Positions 1 through 6,404 of a stretch of DNA of 64,000 nucleotides are shown one piece after another. Numbering within the stretch: position 1 is the first letter of the stretch; every line of letters begins with the position of its first letter. Position numbers and translations under genes: made by a program. The notes below the pieces were generated by a model, which was not told the origin of the DNA, made no database searches, and saw only the letters and a program-made list of their open reading frames with translations. Location of the stretch: the NCBI RefSeq assembly GCF_002858925.1, contig NZ_PJRS01000041.1, forward strand, positions 62,001 to 126,000, given 5' to 3'. Source of the DNA: Caulobacter zeae. Lineage in GTDB: Bacteria > Pseudomonadota > Alphaproteobacteria > Caulobacterales > Caulobacteraceae.

Positions 1-1272
1 CTGGCGCAGCTTGTCCAGGCCCGCCAGGCGGTCGGCCTCGCGGTCGAGGCGTCGGCGGGCCACGGCGTTGAGGCGATCCCACAGGGCCGGCAGGCGGGCG
101 TGCTGGGCGGCGCGCTCGGGCGCGCGGCGGGCGGCCAGGTCTAGGCGGCGGGAGAGGTCGGACAGGCGCTCGCCCTTGGCCTGGCGCTGGCGGGCCAGGG
201 CCTCGGGCGACAGGCGGGCGGTGATCTTCAGGAGGTCCTGGGCGTGGACCGAGGTGTTGCGCTCGAGCGCCGCGTCCAGGCGGCCGGCGGCGATGTCGAA
301 CCGCTGCTGGGCCAGCGCCAAGAGGTCGTTGGGCCTGGGCAGCCCACGGGCGGCCGCCTGAAGCCGCGTGCGGCGTTCCTCGACCACCCGGCCGGCGCAG
401 CGCGACAGGCGGCGGTCGTAGTCGGAGACAAGGCCCCGCAGTTCGGCCAGCACGGGCGTCGCCATTTCGGCGGCCGCCGTCGGGGTGGGCGCGCGGCGGT
501 CGGAGACGAAGTCGATCAGGGTGGTGTCGGTCTCGTGGCCGACGGCCGAAATCAGCGGGATCGTCCCTTCGGCCACCGTGCGGGCCAGGGCCTCGTCGTT
601 GAAGGCCCAGAGGTCCTCGACCGAGCCGCCGCCGCGGGCGACAATCAGGATGTCGGGACGGGGAACCGGACCGCCGGGCGCGAGCGCGTTGAAGCCGCGG
701 ATGGCGCCGGCCACCTGGCCGGCGGCGGCGTCGCCCTGCACGACCACCGGCCAGACGATGACCCGGCAGGGCCAGCGGTCGCGAATGCGGTGCAGGATGT
801 CGCGGATCACCGCGCCGGTGGGGCTGGTGATCACGCCGACCACGGCCGGCATCGAGGGCAGGGGCCGCTTGCGTTCGGGCGCGAACAGGCCCTCGCCGGC
901 CAGCTTAGCCTTCAGTCGCTCCAACTGGGCGAGCAGGGCGCCGACGCCGGCGGCCTCCATGCTGTCGATGACGATCTGGTAGCGAGAGCCGGCCGGGTAG
1001 GTGGTGATCTTGCCGGTGACGATGACCTCGAGCCCGTGCTCGGGCCGCACGCCCAGGCCCCGCACATTGCCCTTCCAGACCACCCCGTCGATGGCGGCCT
1101 TGTCGTCCTTGATGGTCAGGTAGACATGGCCGTTGGAGTGGTGGGTGACCTTGGAGAGCTCGCCGCGCAGCCGCACGAAGCCGTAGCGGTCTTCGAGGGT
1201 GCGCTTCAGCGCGAAGGCCAGTTCCGAGACGGAATAGGCGGGCGCGTTGGAATCGGGGGCGAGGTCGGTCAT
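1..1272 (-). CDS. xseA: Exodeoxyribonuclease VII large subunit (3' end beyond the window)
   Basis: The reverse strand from an ATG at 1272 reads MTDLAPDSNAPAYSVSELAF and stays open to the window edge, giving 424 codons without a stop. The N-terminal part is the OB-fold nucleic-acid-binding domain (YGFVRLRGELSKV, then HSNGHVYLTIKD), followed by the catalytic core with VVGVITSPTGAVIRDI, ILIVARGGGSVEDLWAFND and ISAVGHETDTTLIDF, all typical of XseA. A coiled-coil, Arg/Leu-rich segment follows. With XseB it forms ExoVII, which degrades single-stranded DNA to oligonucleotides in repair. The C-terminus lies outside the window. It is transcribed in the same direction as gcrA, with a GC-rich hairpin between them. 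Confidence 0.95.
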   Translation of the reverse strand, partial: MTDLAPDSNAPAYSVSELAFALKRTLEDRYGFVRLRGELSKVTHHSNGHVYLTIKDDKAAIDGVVWKGNVRGLGVRPEHGLEVIVTGKITTYPAGSRYQIVIDSMEAAGVGALLAQLERLKAKLAGEGLFAPERKRPLPSMPAVVGVITSPTGAVIRDILHRIRDRWPCRVIVWPVVVQGDAAAGQVAGAIRGFNALAPGGPVPRPDILIVARGGGSVEDLWAFNDEALARTVAEGTIPLISAVGHETDTTLIDFVSDRRAPTPTAAAEMATPVLAELRGLVSDYDRRLSRCAGRVVEERRTRLQAAARGLPRPNDLLALAQQRFDIAAGRLDAALERNTSVHAQDLLKITARLSPEALARQRQAKGERLSDLSRRLDLAARRAPERAAQHARLPALWDRLNAVARRRLDREADRLAGLDKLRQ

Positions 1273-1287
1273 CGGAGACAACATAAA

Positions 1288-1312
1288 GCCCTCCCCGCGG
1301 AACGGGGAGGGC
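1288..1312 (-). terminator. GC-rich hairpin between gcrA and xseA
   Basis: GCCCTCCCCG at 1288-1297 pairs perfectly with CGGGGAGGGC at 1303-1312 around a 5-base loop. On the minus strand it lies downstream of gcrA and is followed by CTTTATGTT, a weak T-run, so it could be an intrinsic terminator of gcrA. It ends 16 bases before the xseA ATG, so it may also affect xseA translation or promoter placement. Confidence 0.55.
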
Positions 1313-1363
1313 TGCATGGCGAGAGCGCCTTGTCGACGCCTCTCTTCTTATCGGTGGCTGGCG

Positions 1364-1894
1364 CTAGATGTAGCGGCGCAGCGAGCGGGCGAGCTCGGTG
1401 GCGCCGCCCTTTTTCTTGGTCGATTGCTGCGGCTGGTAGGCCACCCGGGCGTGCTCGACGCAGTAGGGGCCTTCCGACGAGCGGCGGCCGCAGAAGGTGA
1501 AGCTGTCCGACGACGGGTCGCCGATCGGCCACTTGCACATGTGGGCGCCCAGGGTCAGCACGGTGGCCGAGCCGGGGGCTTCGTTGCGCAGGATCGGCAT
1601 CGAGGGCTGGGCCTGGACCGGAACCGGGGCCGGAGCGACCGGCTCGGCGGCGACCACGCGGCGCGGCGCGGCCGGGATCGTCGAGGCGGCGGCCGGACGA
1701 GCCGGGCGCGGAGCCTTGAAGGCCGGACGGGCCGGTTGCGACGGCGCGGCGCGACCCGACAGGCCCAGGCGATGGACCTTGCCGATCACGGCGTTGCGGG
1801 TGACCCCGCCCAGTTGTTTGGCGATCTGGCTGGCCGAGAGGCCGTCCAGCCAAAGCTTTTTCAGGGTGGTGACCCGTTCGTCAGTCCAGCTCAT
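1364..1894 (-). CDS. gcrA: Cell-cycle regulator GcrA
   Basis: This 176-residue protein starts MSWTDERVTTLKKLWLDGLS, the diagnostic GcrA helix-turn-helix N-terminus, with GVTRNAVIGKVHRLGLSGR as the recognition part. A Pro/Ala-rich linker (about residues 50-110) leads to a C-terminal domain containing HMCKWPIGDPSSDSFTFCG and GPYCVEHARVAYQP, the region that contacts sigma-70 in Caulobacter. GcrA acts with housekeeping RNA polymerase and prefers promoters with CcrM-methylated GANTC sites, driving S-phase genes. The frame stays open upstream, but the ATG at 1894 matches the family start. Length is close to the roughly 173 residues of the C. crescentus protein. Confidence 0.96.
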   Translation of the reverse strand: MSWTDERVTTLKKLWLDGLSASQIAKQLGGVTRNAVIGKVHRLGLSGRAAPSQPARPAFKAPRPARPAAASTIPAAPRRVVAAEPVAPAPVPVQAQPSMPILRNEAPGSATVLTLGAHMCKWPIGDPSSDSFTFCGRRSSEGPYCVEHARVAYQPQQSTKKKGGATELARSLRRYI

Positions 1895-2136
1895 GGCCCA
1901 TCTCCGCCTAAAATCCGGGCCATGACGAGAAACCCCACCTCGCCATCGCCCTACATCTGGTGTACAGACCGCCCCGCCGGCGGCTGACCTACCAGATAGT
2001 GTAAAGAATGCGTTAAGACGCACAATAGGCGCCAGGTAGTCTGTCCACAGAAACTATATATTGATTCTCGGAGCGGGACGCTTGCGTCCGACCCTCGCCG
2101 GGCGCACATGGCGAAGGAGTTTCCAGGATCGGGCCA
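1895..2136. promoter_or_regulatory. Divergent control region of gcrA and the ABC permease, with a GANTC site and a DnaA-box-like site
   Basis: This 242-base region separates gcrA (minus) from the permease gene (plus). It holds a GATTC (GANTC, CcrM methylation site) at 2063-2067 and CTGTCCACA at 2041-2049, which matches 7 of 9 positions of the DnaA box TTATCCACA. A single TTAA (CtrA half-site-like) lies at 2013-2016 with no partner at the usual spacing. In Caulobacter, gcrA transcription is known to depend on DnaA and on CcrM methylation, so these sites fit. I could not place -35/-10 elements securely. Confidence 0.5.
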
Positions 2137-2958
2137 ATGAGAGACATGGCAGACAGCGTCGTTCCGCCGCAGCCGCGCGACTATCACGGCTGGAACTGGA
2201 GCGGGTTCCTCACCCTCTATCAGCGCGAGATCCGCCGCTTCTGGAAGGTGGGCATGCAGACCGTGGCCGCCCCGGTGGTGACCACGCTGCTCTACATGCT
2301 GGTGTTCGTGGTCGCGGTCGGGTCTGACCGTCCCGCGGTCGAGGGCGTGACCTTCGGCCATTTCGTGGCGCCGGGCCTGATCATGATGGCCGTGCTCAAC
2401 AACGCCTTCGCCAATTCGTCCTCGTCGCTGATCCAGGCCAAGATGATGGGCCTGACGTCCGACTTCCTGACGCCGCCCCTGACCCCGCTGGAGCAGGTGG
2501 CCGCCTTCGGCCTTGGGGCCGCCACGCGCGGCGTCGTGGTCGGCGCGGTGACGGCCGCCGTCATCGGCGTGCTGCCGGGCGCAGGCCTTCAGGTCTCGCA
2601 CCTGTGGGCGATCATCTACTTCGCGGTCGGGGCTGCGATCATCCTGGGCCTGGCCGGCGTGCTGGCGGGCCTGTGGTCGGAGAAGTTCGACCAGCTGGCG
2701 GCGGTGACCAACTTCGCCATCATGCCGATGACCTTCCTGTCGGGCACCTTCTACCTGGTCGACAAGCTGCCCGAGCCGTTCCGCACGGCCAGCCACTTCA
2801 ACCCGTTCTTCTACCTGATCGACGGCTTCCGCTACGGCTTCATCGGCCACGCCGACGGCAGCATCGCCATCGGCGTCGTGGTCACCGCCGTGCTGGCCAC
2901 GGGCCTGTTCCTGTGGTGCTGGGCGCTGTTCCGCAGCGGGTACCGGCTGAAGAGCTAG
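2137..2958 (+). CDS. ABC-2 type transporter permease
   Basis: A 273-residue integral membrane protein of the ABC-2 permease family (YadH/NodJ-like drug or polysaccharide exporters). The N-terminus contains LTLYQREIRRFWKVGMQTVAAPVVTTLLYMLVFVVA, and the characteristic C-terminal ABC-2 signature is present around FLSGTFYLVDKLPEPFRTASHFNPFFYLIDGFRYGFIG. About six hydrophobic segments are visible. No ATP-binding subunit gene adjoins it, which is unusual because partners are normally cotranscribed. An alternative ATG lies three codons downstream at 2146; an AAGGAG about 18 bases before 2137 is poorly spaced for either, so the start is uncertain by nine bases. Confidence 0.88.
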   Translation: MRDMADSVVPPQPRDYHGWNWSGFLTLYQREIRRFWKVGMQTVAAPVVTTLLYMLVFVVAVGSDRPAVEGVTFGHFVAPGLIMMAVLNNAFANSSSSLIQAKMMGLTSDFLTPPLTPLEQVAAFGLGAATRGVVVGAVTAAVIGVLPGAGLQVSHLWAIIYFAVGAAIILGLAGVLAGLWSEKFDQLAAVTNFAIMPMTFLSGTFYLVDKLPEPFRTASHFNPFFYLIDGFRYGFIGHADGSIAIGVVVTAVLATGLFLWCWALFRSGYRLKS

Positions 2959-2968
2959 CGAAAACAAC

Positions 2969-3113
2969 CGTCATCCCGGAAAGCGCGCAGCGCTTATCCG
3001 GGACCCAGGAGGACCGGGTTCAGCGGCTCGACTGGGCTGCCCGATGGTTTTGAGCCACCGCGGTGCGGCGGCCCCTGGGTCCCGGCTCTCCGCTTCGCTG
3101 CGGCCGGGATGAC
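2969..3113. repeat. Long imperfect inverted repeat with CGTCATCCCGG ends
   Basis: The element begins CGTCATCCCGG (2969-2979) and ends with its exact complement CCGGGATGACG (3103-3113). Inside, TCCGGGACCCAGG near 3000 is mirrored by CCTGGGTCCCGG near 3074-3085. The pairing covers most of the gap between the permease stop and the convergent lipoprotein gene. This is the layout of an intergenic REP-like palindrome and could form a large hairpin that ends transcription from both sides. Confidence 0.75.
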
Positions 3114-3124
3114 GATTTTTGTCC

Positions 3125-3532
3125 TTACCGTCCCACGCCCTTGACCAGCACCTCGACGTCCTTGGTCGGGCCGTCGTTGATCACCGCGATGTGGGTGTCG
3201 TTGATGAAGCGCAGCTGACCGTCGACCTCCACCCGCGCCGACACTGAATAGCGGTGGTTCGGCAGGATCTGGGCCGGATCATAGGCCAGCTTGAAGGCCA
3301 CGGGCGGGGCGCGCGTGCCGTCGATCACGTCCTCGGCCAGCACCTTGGCCGGTGCATCGGCCAGGCTGACGTCCTGCAGGCGCACGATCGTCTTGGTGTT
3401 GGGCGGCAGCATGATGCGCTCGCGCCAGACCACCGTCCCGGTGACGGCGGCGGGGCCTGCGGTTTGGGGCGTCGAGGCGCAGCCGGGCAGGGCGGCCAGG
3501 GCCAGCAGGGCGAGGGAAACGGCGGCCTTCAT
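3125..3532 (-). CDS. YbaY-family lipoprotein
   Basis: A 135-residue protein starting MKAAVSLALLALAALPGCAS, a lipoprotein signal peptide with a lipobox ending at Cys18, so it is probably anchored in the outer or inner membrane facing the periplasm. The mature part carries the YbaY/YscW beta-sandwich domain: VTGTVVWRERIMLPPNTKTIVRLQDVSL, PPVAFKLAYD and YSVSARVEVDGQLRFINDTHI. Members are small periplasmic lipoproteins of poorly defined function; YscW helps secretin assembly. The ATG at 3532 is chosen because GGAGG sits eight bases upstream; an ATG six codons earlier overlaps that site. Confidence 0.85.
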   Translation of the reverse strand: MKAAVSLALLALAALPGCASTPQTAGPAAVTGTVVWRERIMLPPNTKTIVRLQDVSLADAPAKVLAEDVIDGTRAPPVAFKLAYDPAQILPNHRYSVSARVEVDGQLRFINDTHIAVINDGPTKDVEVLVKGVGR

Positions 3533-3752
3533 CGTGGATCCTCCATGCATCTCCCCCGCGCCAAGGCTTAGGTCGGATCGTCCCTGGATGGCAAGTTAGC
3601 GGTCCCGCGCCGCCAGGGTGTGTCCGCCGCGCCCCGCAGGGCGAAAATTCATAGTGATTTCATTGACAGGGCAGGGCTTCGCGTCGACAACGTCGGGCCT
3701 TCCAGTCCCCGCGCGAAAGCCCGGGGGCTTCTTGCCTTTTTGGGAGGCCGAA

Positions 3753-4967
3753 TTGAGCACTGCGTCGTCGTCCAACTCCTCGCAACACCACATCATGGGC
3801 GTCTACAACCGCGCCCCGCTGGCGTTCGAACGAGGCCGAGGCGCGCGCCTGTTCTCGACCGACGGCGGCGAATACCTGGACTGCGTGGCCGGCATCGCCA
3901 CCTGCGGCCTGGGTCATGCCCACCCGGTGCTGGTCGACGCCCTGAAGACGCAGGGCGAGAAGCTCTGGCACGTCTCCAACATCTACACGATCCCCGAGCA
4001 GGAAGTGCTGGCCGACAAGCTGTGCGCGGCCACCTTCGCCGACGTGGTGTTCTTCACCAACTCGGGCACCGAGGCGATCGAGTGCGCCCTGAAGGCCGCC
4101 CGCCGCTATCACGCGGTCGCCGGCAATCCGGAACGCATCGACATCATCGGCTTCGACGGCTCGTTCCACGGCCGCTCGTACGCGGCGGTCAACGCCTCGG
4201 GCAACGCCGGCTATCTCGACGGCTTCGGTCCGCGCCTGCCGGGCTTCATCCAGCTGCCGTTCGGCGACCTGGAGGCCCTGAAGGCCGCCATCGGCCCGAC
4301 CACGGCCGGCGTCATCATCGAGCCGGTGCAGGGCGAGGGCGGGGCGCGCGCCCTGACCGAGGCCCAACTGGTCGAACTGCGCCAGATCACCCGCGAGGCC
4401 GGCGTCCTGCTGATCTTCGATGAAGTGCAGAGCGGCATGGGCCGGACCGGCAAGCTGTTCGCCCACGAGTGGGCGGACGGCGCCGAGCCCGACATCATGT
4501 GCGTGGCCAAGGCCCTGGGCGGCGGCTTCCCGGTCGGCGCCTGCCTGGCCACCCACGAGGGCGCCAAGGGCATGACCCCCGGCACCCACGGCTCGACCTA
4601 CGGCGGCAACCCGCTGGCCATGGCGGTCGGCACGGCGGCCTTCGACGCGATCAACACGCCCGAACTGCTCGACAACGTGAAGACCGTCGCCGGCTACTTC
4701 ACCCAGCAGCTCAACGGCCTGAAGGACCGCTTCCCGGACGTCGTGCTCGACATCCGCGGCAAGGGGCTGCTGATCGGCATCAAGCTGGCCTCGAACAACC
4801 GCGAGTTCATGGGTCTGGCCCGCGACCAGCAGCTGCTGGTGGCCGGCGGCGGCGACAACTGCGTGCGCCTGCTGCCGCCGCTGAACCTGACGATCGCCGA
4901 GGCCCAGGAGGCCGTGGCCAAGCTCGAAAAGACCTGCGAGGTCGTCCGCGCCCAAGCGGCGGCCTGA
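3753..4967 (+). CDS. argD: Acetylornithine aminotransferase (class III PLP enzyme)
   Basis: This 404-residue PLP enzyme transaminates N-acetylornithine with 2-oxoglutarate in arginine biosynthesis and often also serves lysine synthesis. Visible are HIMGVYNRAPLAFERGRG, the substrate region FFTNSGTEAIECALKAAR, the LLIFDEVQSGMGRTG motif, and PLP-lysine loop IMCVAKALGGGFPVGA. I place the start at TTG 3753 because GGGAGG sits five bases before it and the N-terminus then resembles Caulobacter homologues; ATG 3795 would remove 14 residues. argF follows in the same direction after 125 bases holding two palindromic repeats, giving an arginine-biosynthesis pair. Confidence 0.93.
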   Translation: MSTASSSNSSQHHIMGVYNRAPLAFERGRGARLFSTDGGEYLDCVAGIATCGLGHAHPVLVDALKTQGEKLWHVSNIYTIPEQEVLADKLCAATFADVVFFTNSGTEAIECALKAARRYHAVAGNPERIDIIGFDGSFHGRSYAAVNASGNAGYLDGFGPRLPGFIQLPFGDLEALKAAIGPTTAGVIIEPVQGEGGARALTEAQLVELRQITREAGVLLIFDEVQSGMGRTGKLFAHEWADGAEPDIMCVAKALGGGFPVGACLATHEGAKGMTPGTHGSTYGGNPLAMAVGTAAFDAINTPELLDNVKTVAGYFTQQLNGLKDRFPDVVLDIRGKGLLIGIKLASNNREFMGLARDQQLLVAGGGDNCVRLLPPLNLTIAEAQEAVAKLEKTCEVVRAQAAA

Positions 4968-4981
4968 TCGCATCCTGGACC

Positions 4982-5069
4982 GACGTCCTCGCCCTTCGAC
5001 AAGCTCAGGGTGAGGACGTCTACTGAAGCTCATTCGCCCTCATCCTGAGCCCGTCGAAGGACGAGGGCG
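4982..5069. repeat. Two tandem copies of a short palindromic repeat
   Basis: The first palindrome runs 4982-5020 with arms GACGTCCTC and GAGGACGTC around CTTCGACAAGCTCAGG. The second runs 5035-5069 with arms CGCCCTCATCC and GGACGAGGGCG around TGAGCCCGTCGAA. The cores are reverse complements of one another, so these are two inverted members of one REP-like family of the type scattered between genes in many alphaproteobacteria. They sit between argD and argF and could attenuate readthrough or stabilise the argD transcript end. Confidence 0.75.
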
Positions 5070-5092
5070 GCATTTCGGAAAGGTGGCCTGAG

Positions 5093-6028
5093 ATGACCGC
5101 CCCCCGTCACTTCATCGACCTCTGGAAGCTCGACGGCGCCACGCTGCGCCTGATCCTCGAGGACGCCAAGGCCCGCAAGACCGCCCGCAAGGGCTGGCCG
5201 CAGGGCCGTATCGACGCCGACGCGCCCGCCAAGGACCGCGTGCTGTCGATGATCTTCCAGAAGAACTCGACCCGCACCCGTTTCTCGTTCGACGCGGCCA
5301 TGCGCCAGCTGGGCGGCGACGCCATCATCTCCACGGCCTCTGACATGCAGCTGGGCCGCGGCGAGACCATCGAGGACACCGCCAAGGTGCTGTCGCGCAT
5401 GGTCGACGCGGTGATGATCCGCGCCAACGTCCATGCCGACGTCGAGCGCTTCGCGCAGGTCTCGACGGTGCCGGTGATCAACGGCCTCACCGACAAGAGC
5501 CACCCGTGCCAGATCATGGCCGACCTGCTGACGATCGAAGAGCATCGCGGCGACGTGGGCGGCAAGACCATCGCCTGGGTGGGCGACGGCAACAATGTCT
5601 GCTCCAGCTTCATCCACGCCGCCCCGCTGCTGGGCTTCAAGCTGAAGATCGCCTGCCCGGCGGTCTATCACGCCGACCTGCACGACCTGGCCCGCGCCGC
5701 CGGCCTGAACGGCGACGTGACCATGAGCGAGGATCCCAAGGAAGCCGTGCGCGGCGCTGACGTGGTCGTGGCCGACACCTGGGTCTCGATGGGCGACACC
5801 GACCATGACGAGCGCCTGAAGGCCTTCGAGCCCTACCAGGTCGATGACGCCCTGATGGATCTGGCCAAGCCCGACGGCGTGTTCCTGCACTGCCTGCCCG
5901 CGCACCGCGGCGAGGAAGTCACCGACGCCGTCCTCGACGGCCCGCGCTCGCTGGTCTGGGACGAGGCCGAGAACCGCATCCACGCCCAGAAGTCGGTCCT
6001 GGCCTGGTGCTTCGGGGCCATCGGCTGA
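5093..6028 (+). CDS. argF: Ornithine carbamoyltransferase
   Basis: A 311-residue enzyme that makes citrulline from ornithine and carbamoyl phosphate in arginine biosynthesis. The carbamoyl-phosphate site KNSTRTRFSFDAAM, the HPCQIMADLLT motif, the ornithine-binding DTWVSMGD and catalytic HCLPAHRGEEV loop are all present, so it should be active. Length matches anabolic OTCases. It lies downstream of argD and its TGA is followed after only two bases by the ATG of a DUF2164 gene, suggesting cotranscription. Confidence 0.96.
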   Translation: MTAPRHFIDLWKLDGATLRLILEDAKARKTARKGWPQGRIDADAPAKDRVLSMIFQKNSTRTRFSFDAAMRQLGGDAIISTASDMQLGRGETIEDTAKVLSRMVDAVMIRANVHADVERFAQVSTVPVINGLTDKSHPCQIMADLLTIEEHRGDVGGKTIAWVGDGNNVCSSFIHAAPLLGFKLKIACPAVYHADLHDLARAAGLNGDVTMSEDPKEAVRGADVVVADTWVSMGDTDHDERLKAFEPYQVDDALMDLAKPDGVFLHCLPAHRGEEVTDAVLDGPRSLVWDEAENRIHAQKSVLAWCFGAIG

Positions 6029-6030
6029 CC

Positions 6031-6264
6031 ATGGCCCGCATCGAGCTCGACAAGGATGTGCGTGAAGCGGCCCTGCGCAAGCTGACGCTCTACATGCGCG
6101 ACGAGCTCGATCGCCCGGTCAGCGGCCTCGAGGCGGGTTTCCTGCTCGACTTCATCGGCAAGACCCTGGGTCCGGCGTTCTTCAACCAGGGCGTCCGCGA
6201 CGCCCAGGCGCTGATCCTGCAGAAGCTGGACGACGTGGTCTACGAGATCGAGAAGCCGGTCTGA
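6031..6264 (+). CDS. DUF2164 family protein
   Basis: A 77-residue protein starting MARIELDKDVREAALRKLTLYM, with the conserved FLLDFIGKTLGPAFFNQGVRDAQ core of DUF2164. It is predicted to be soluble, alpha-helical and cytoplasmic; no function is established. The two-base gap to argF implies translational coupling to the arginine operon. It is followed immediately by a palindromic repeat that probably ends the transcript. Confidence 0.85.
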   Translation: MARIELDKDVREAALRKLTLYMRDELDRPVSGLEAGFLLDFIGKTLGPAFFNQGVRDAQALILQKLDDVVYEIEKPV

Positions 6265-6268
6265 TAGA

Positions 6269-6397
6269 AACCTCCCCCTCTGGGGGAGGCGGCCGAAGGC
6301 CGGTGGGGGAAGTTTTCAGCTTCCGCGCCGCCCGTCACTTTCGCAGTAACACCCCCCACCGATCGCTGCGCGATCGCCTCCCCCAGAGGGGGAGGTT
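6269..6397. repeat. Palindromic repeat element, copy A (two inverted half-units)
   Basis: The element starts AACCTCCCCCTCTGGGGGAGG (6269-6289) and ends with the matching inverted form ending in GAGGTT at 6397. Each half-unit is an outer hairpin, then a small inner hairpin (GGCCGAAGGCC on the left, CGATCGCTGCGCGATCG on the right), then GGTGGGGG. A spacer containing GTTTTCAGCTT separates the halves. Copies B (22233-22351) and C (24223-24346) share the halves and the spacer start. It separates the convergent DUF2164 and rnr genes. Confidence 0.85.
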
Positions 6398-6404
6398 CCT
6401 GATC

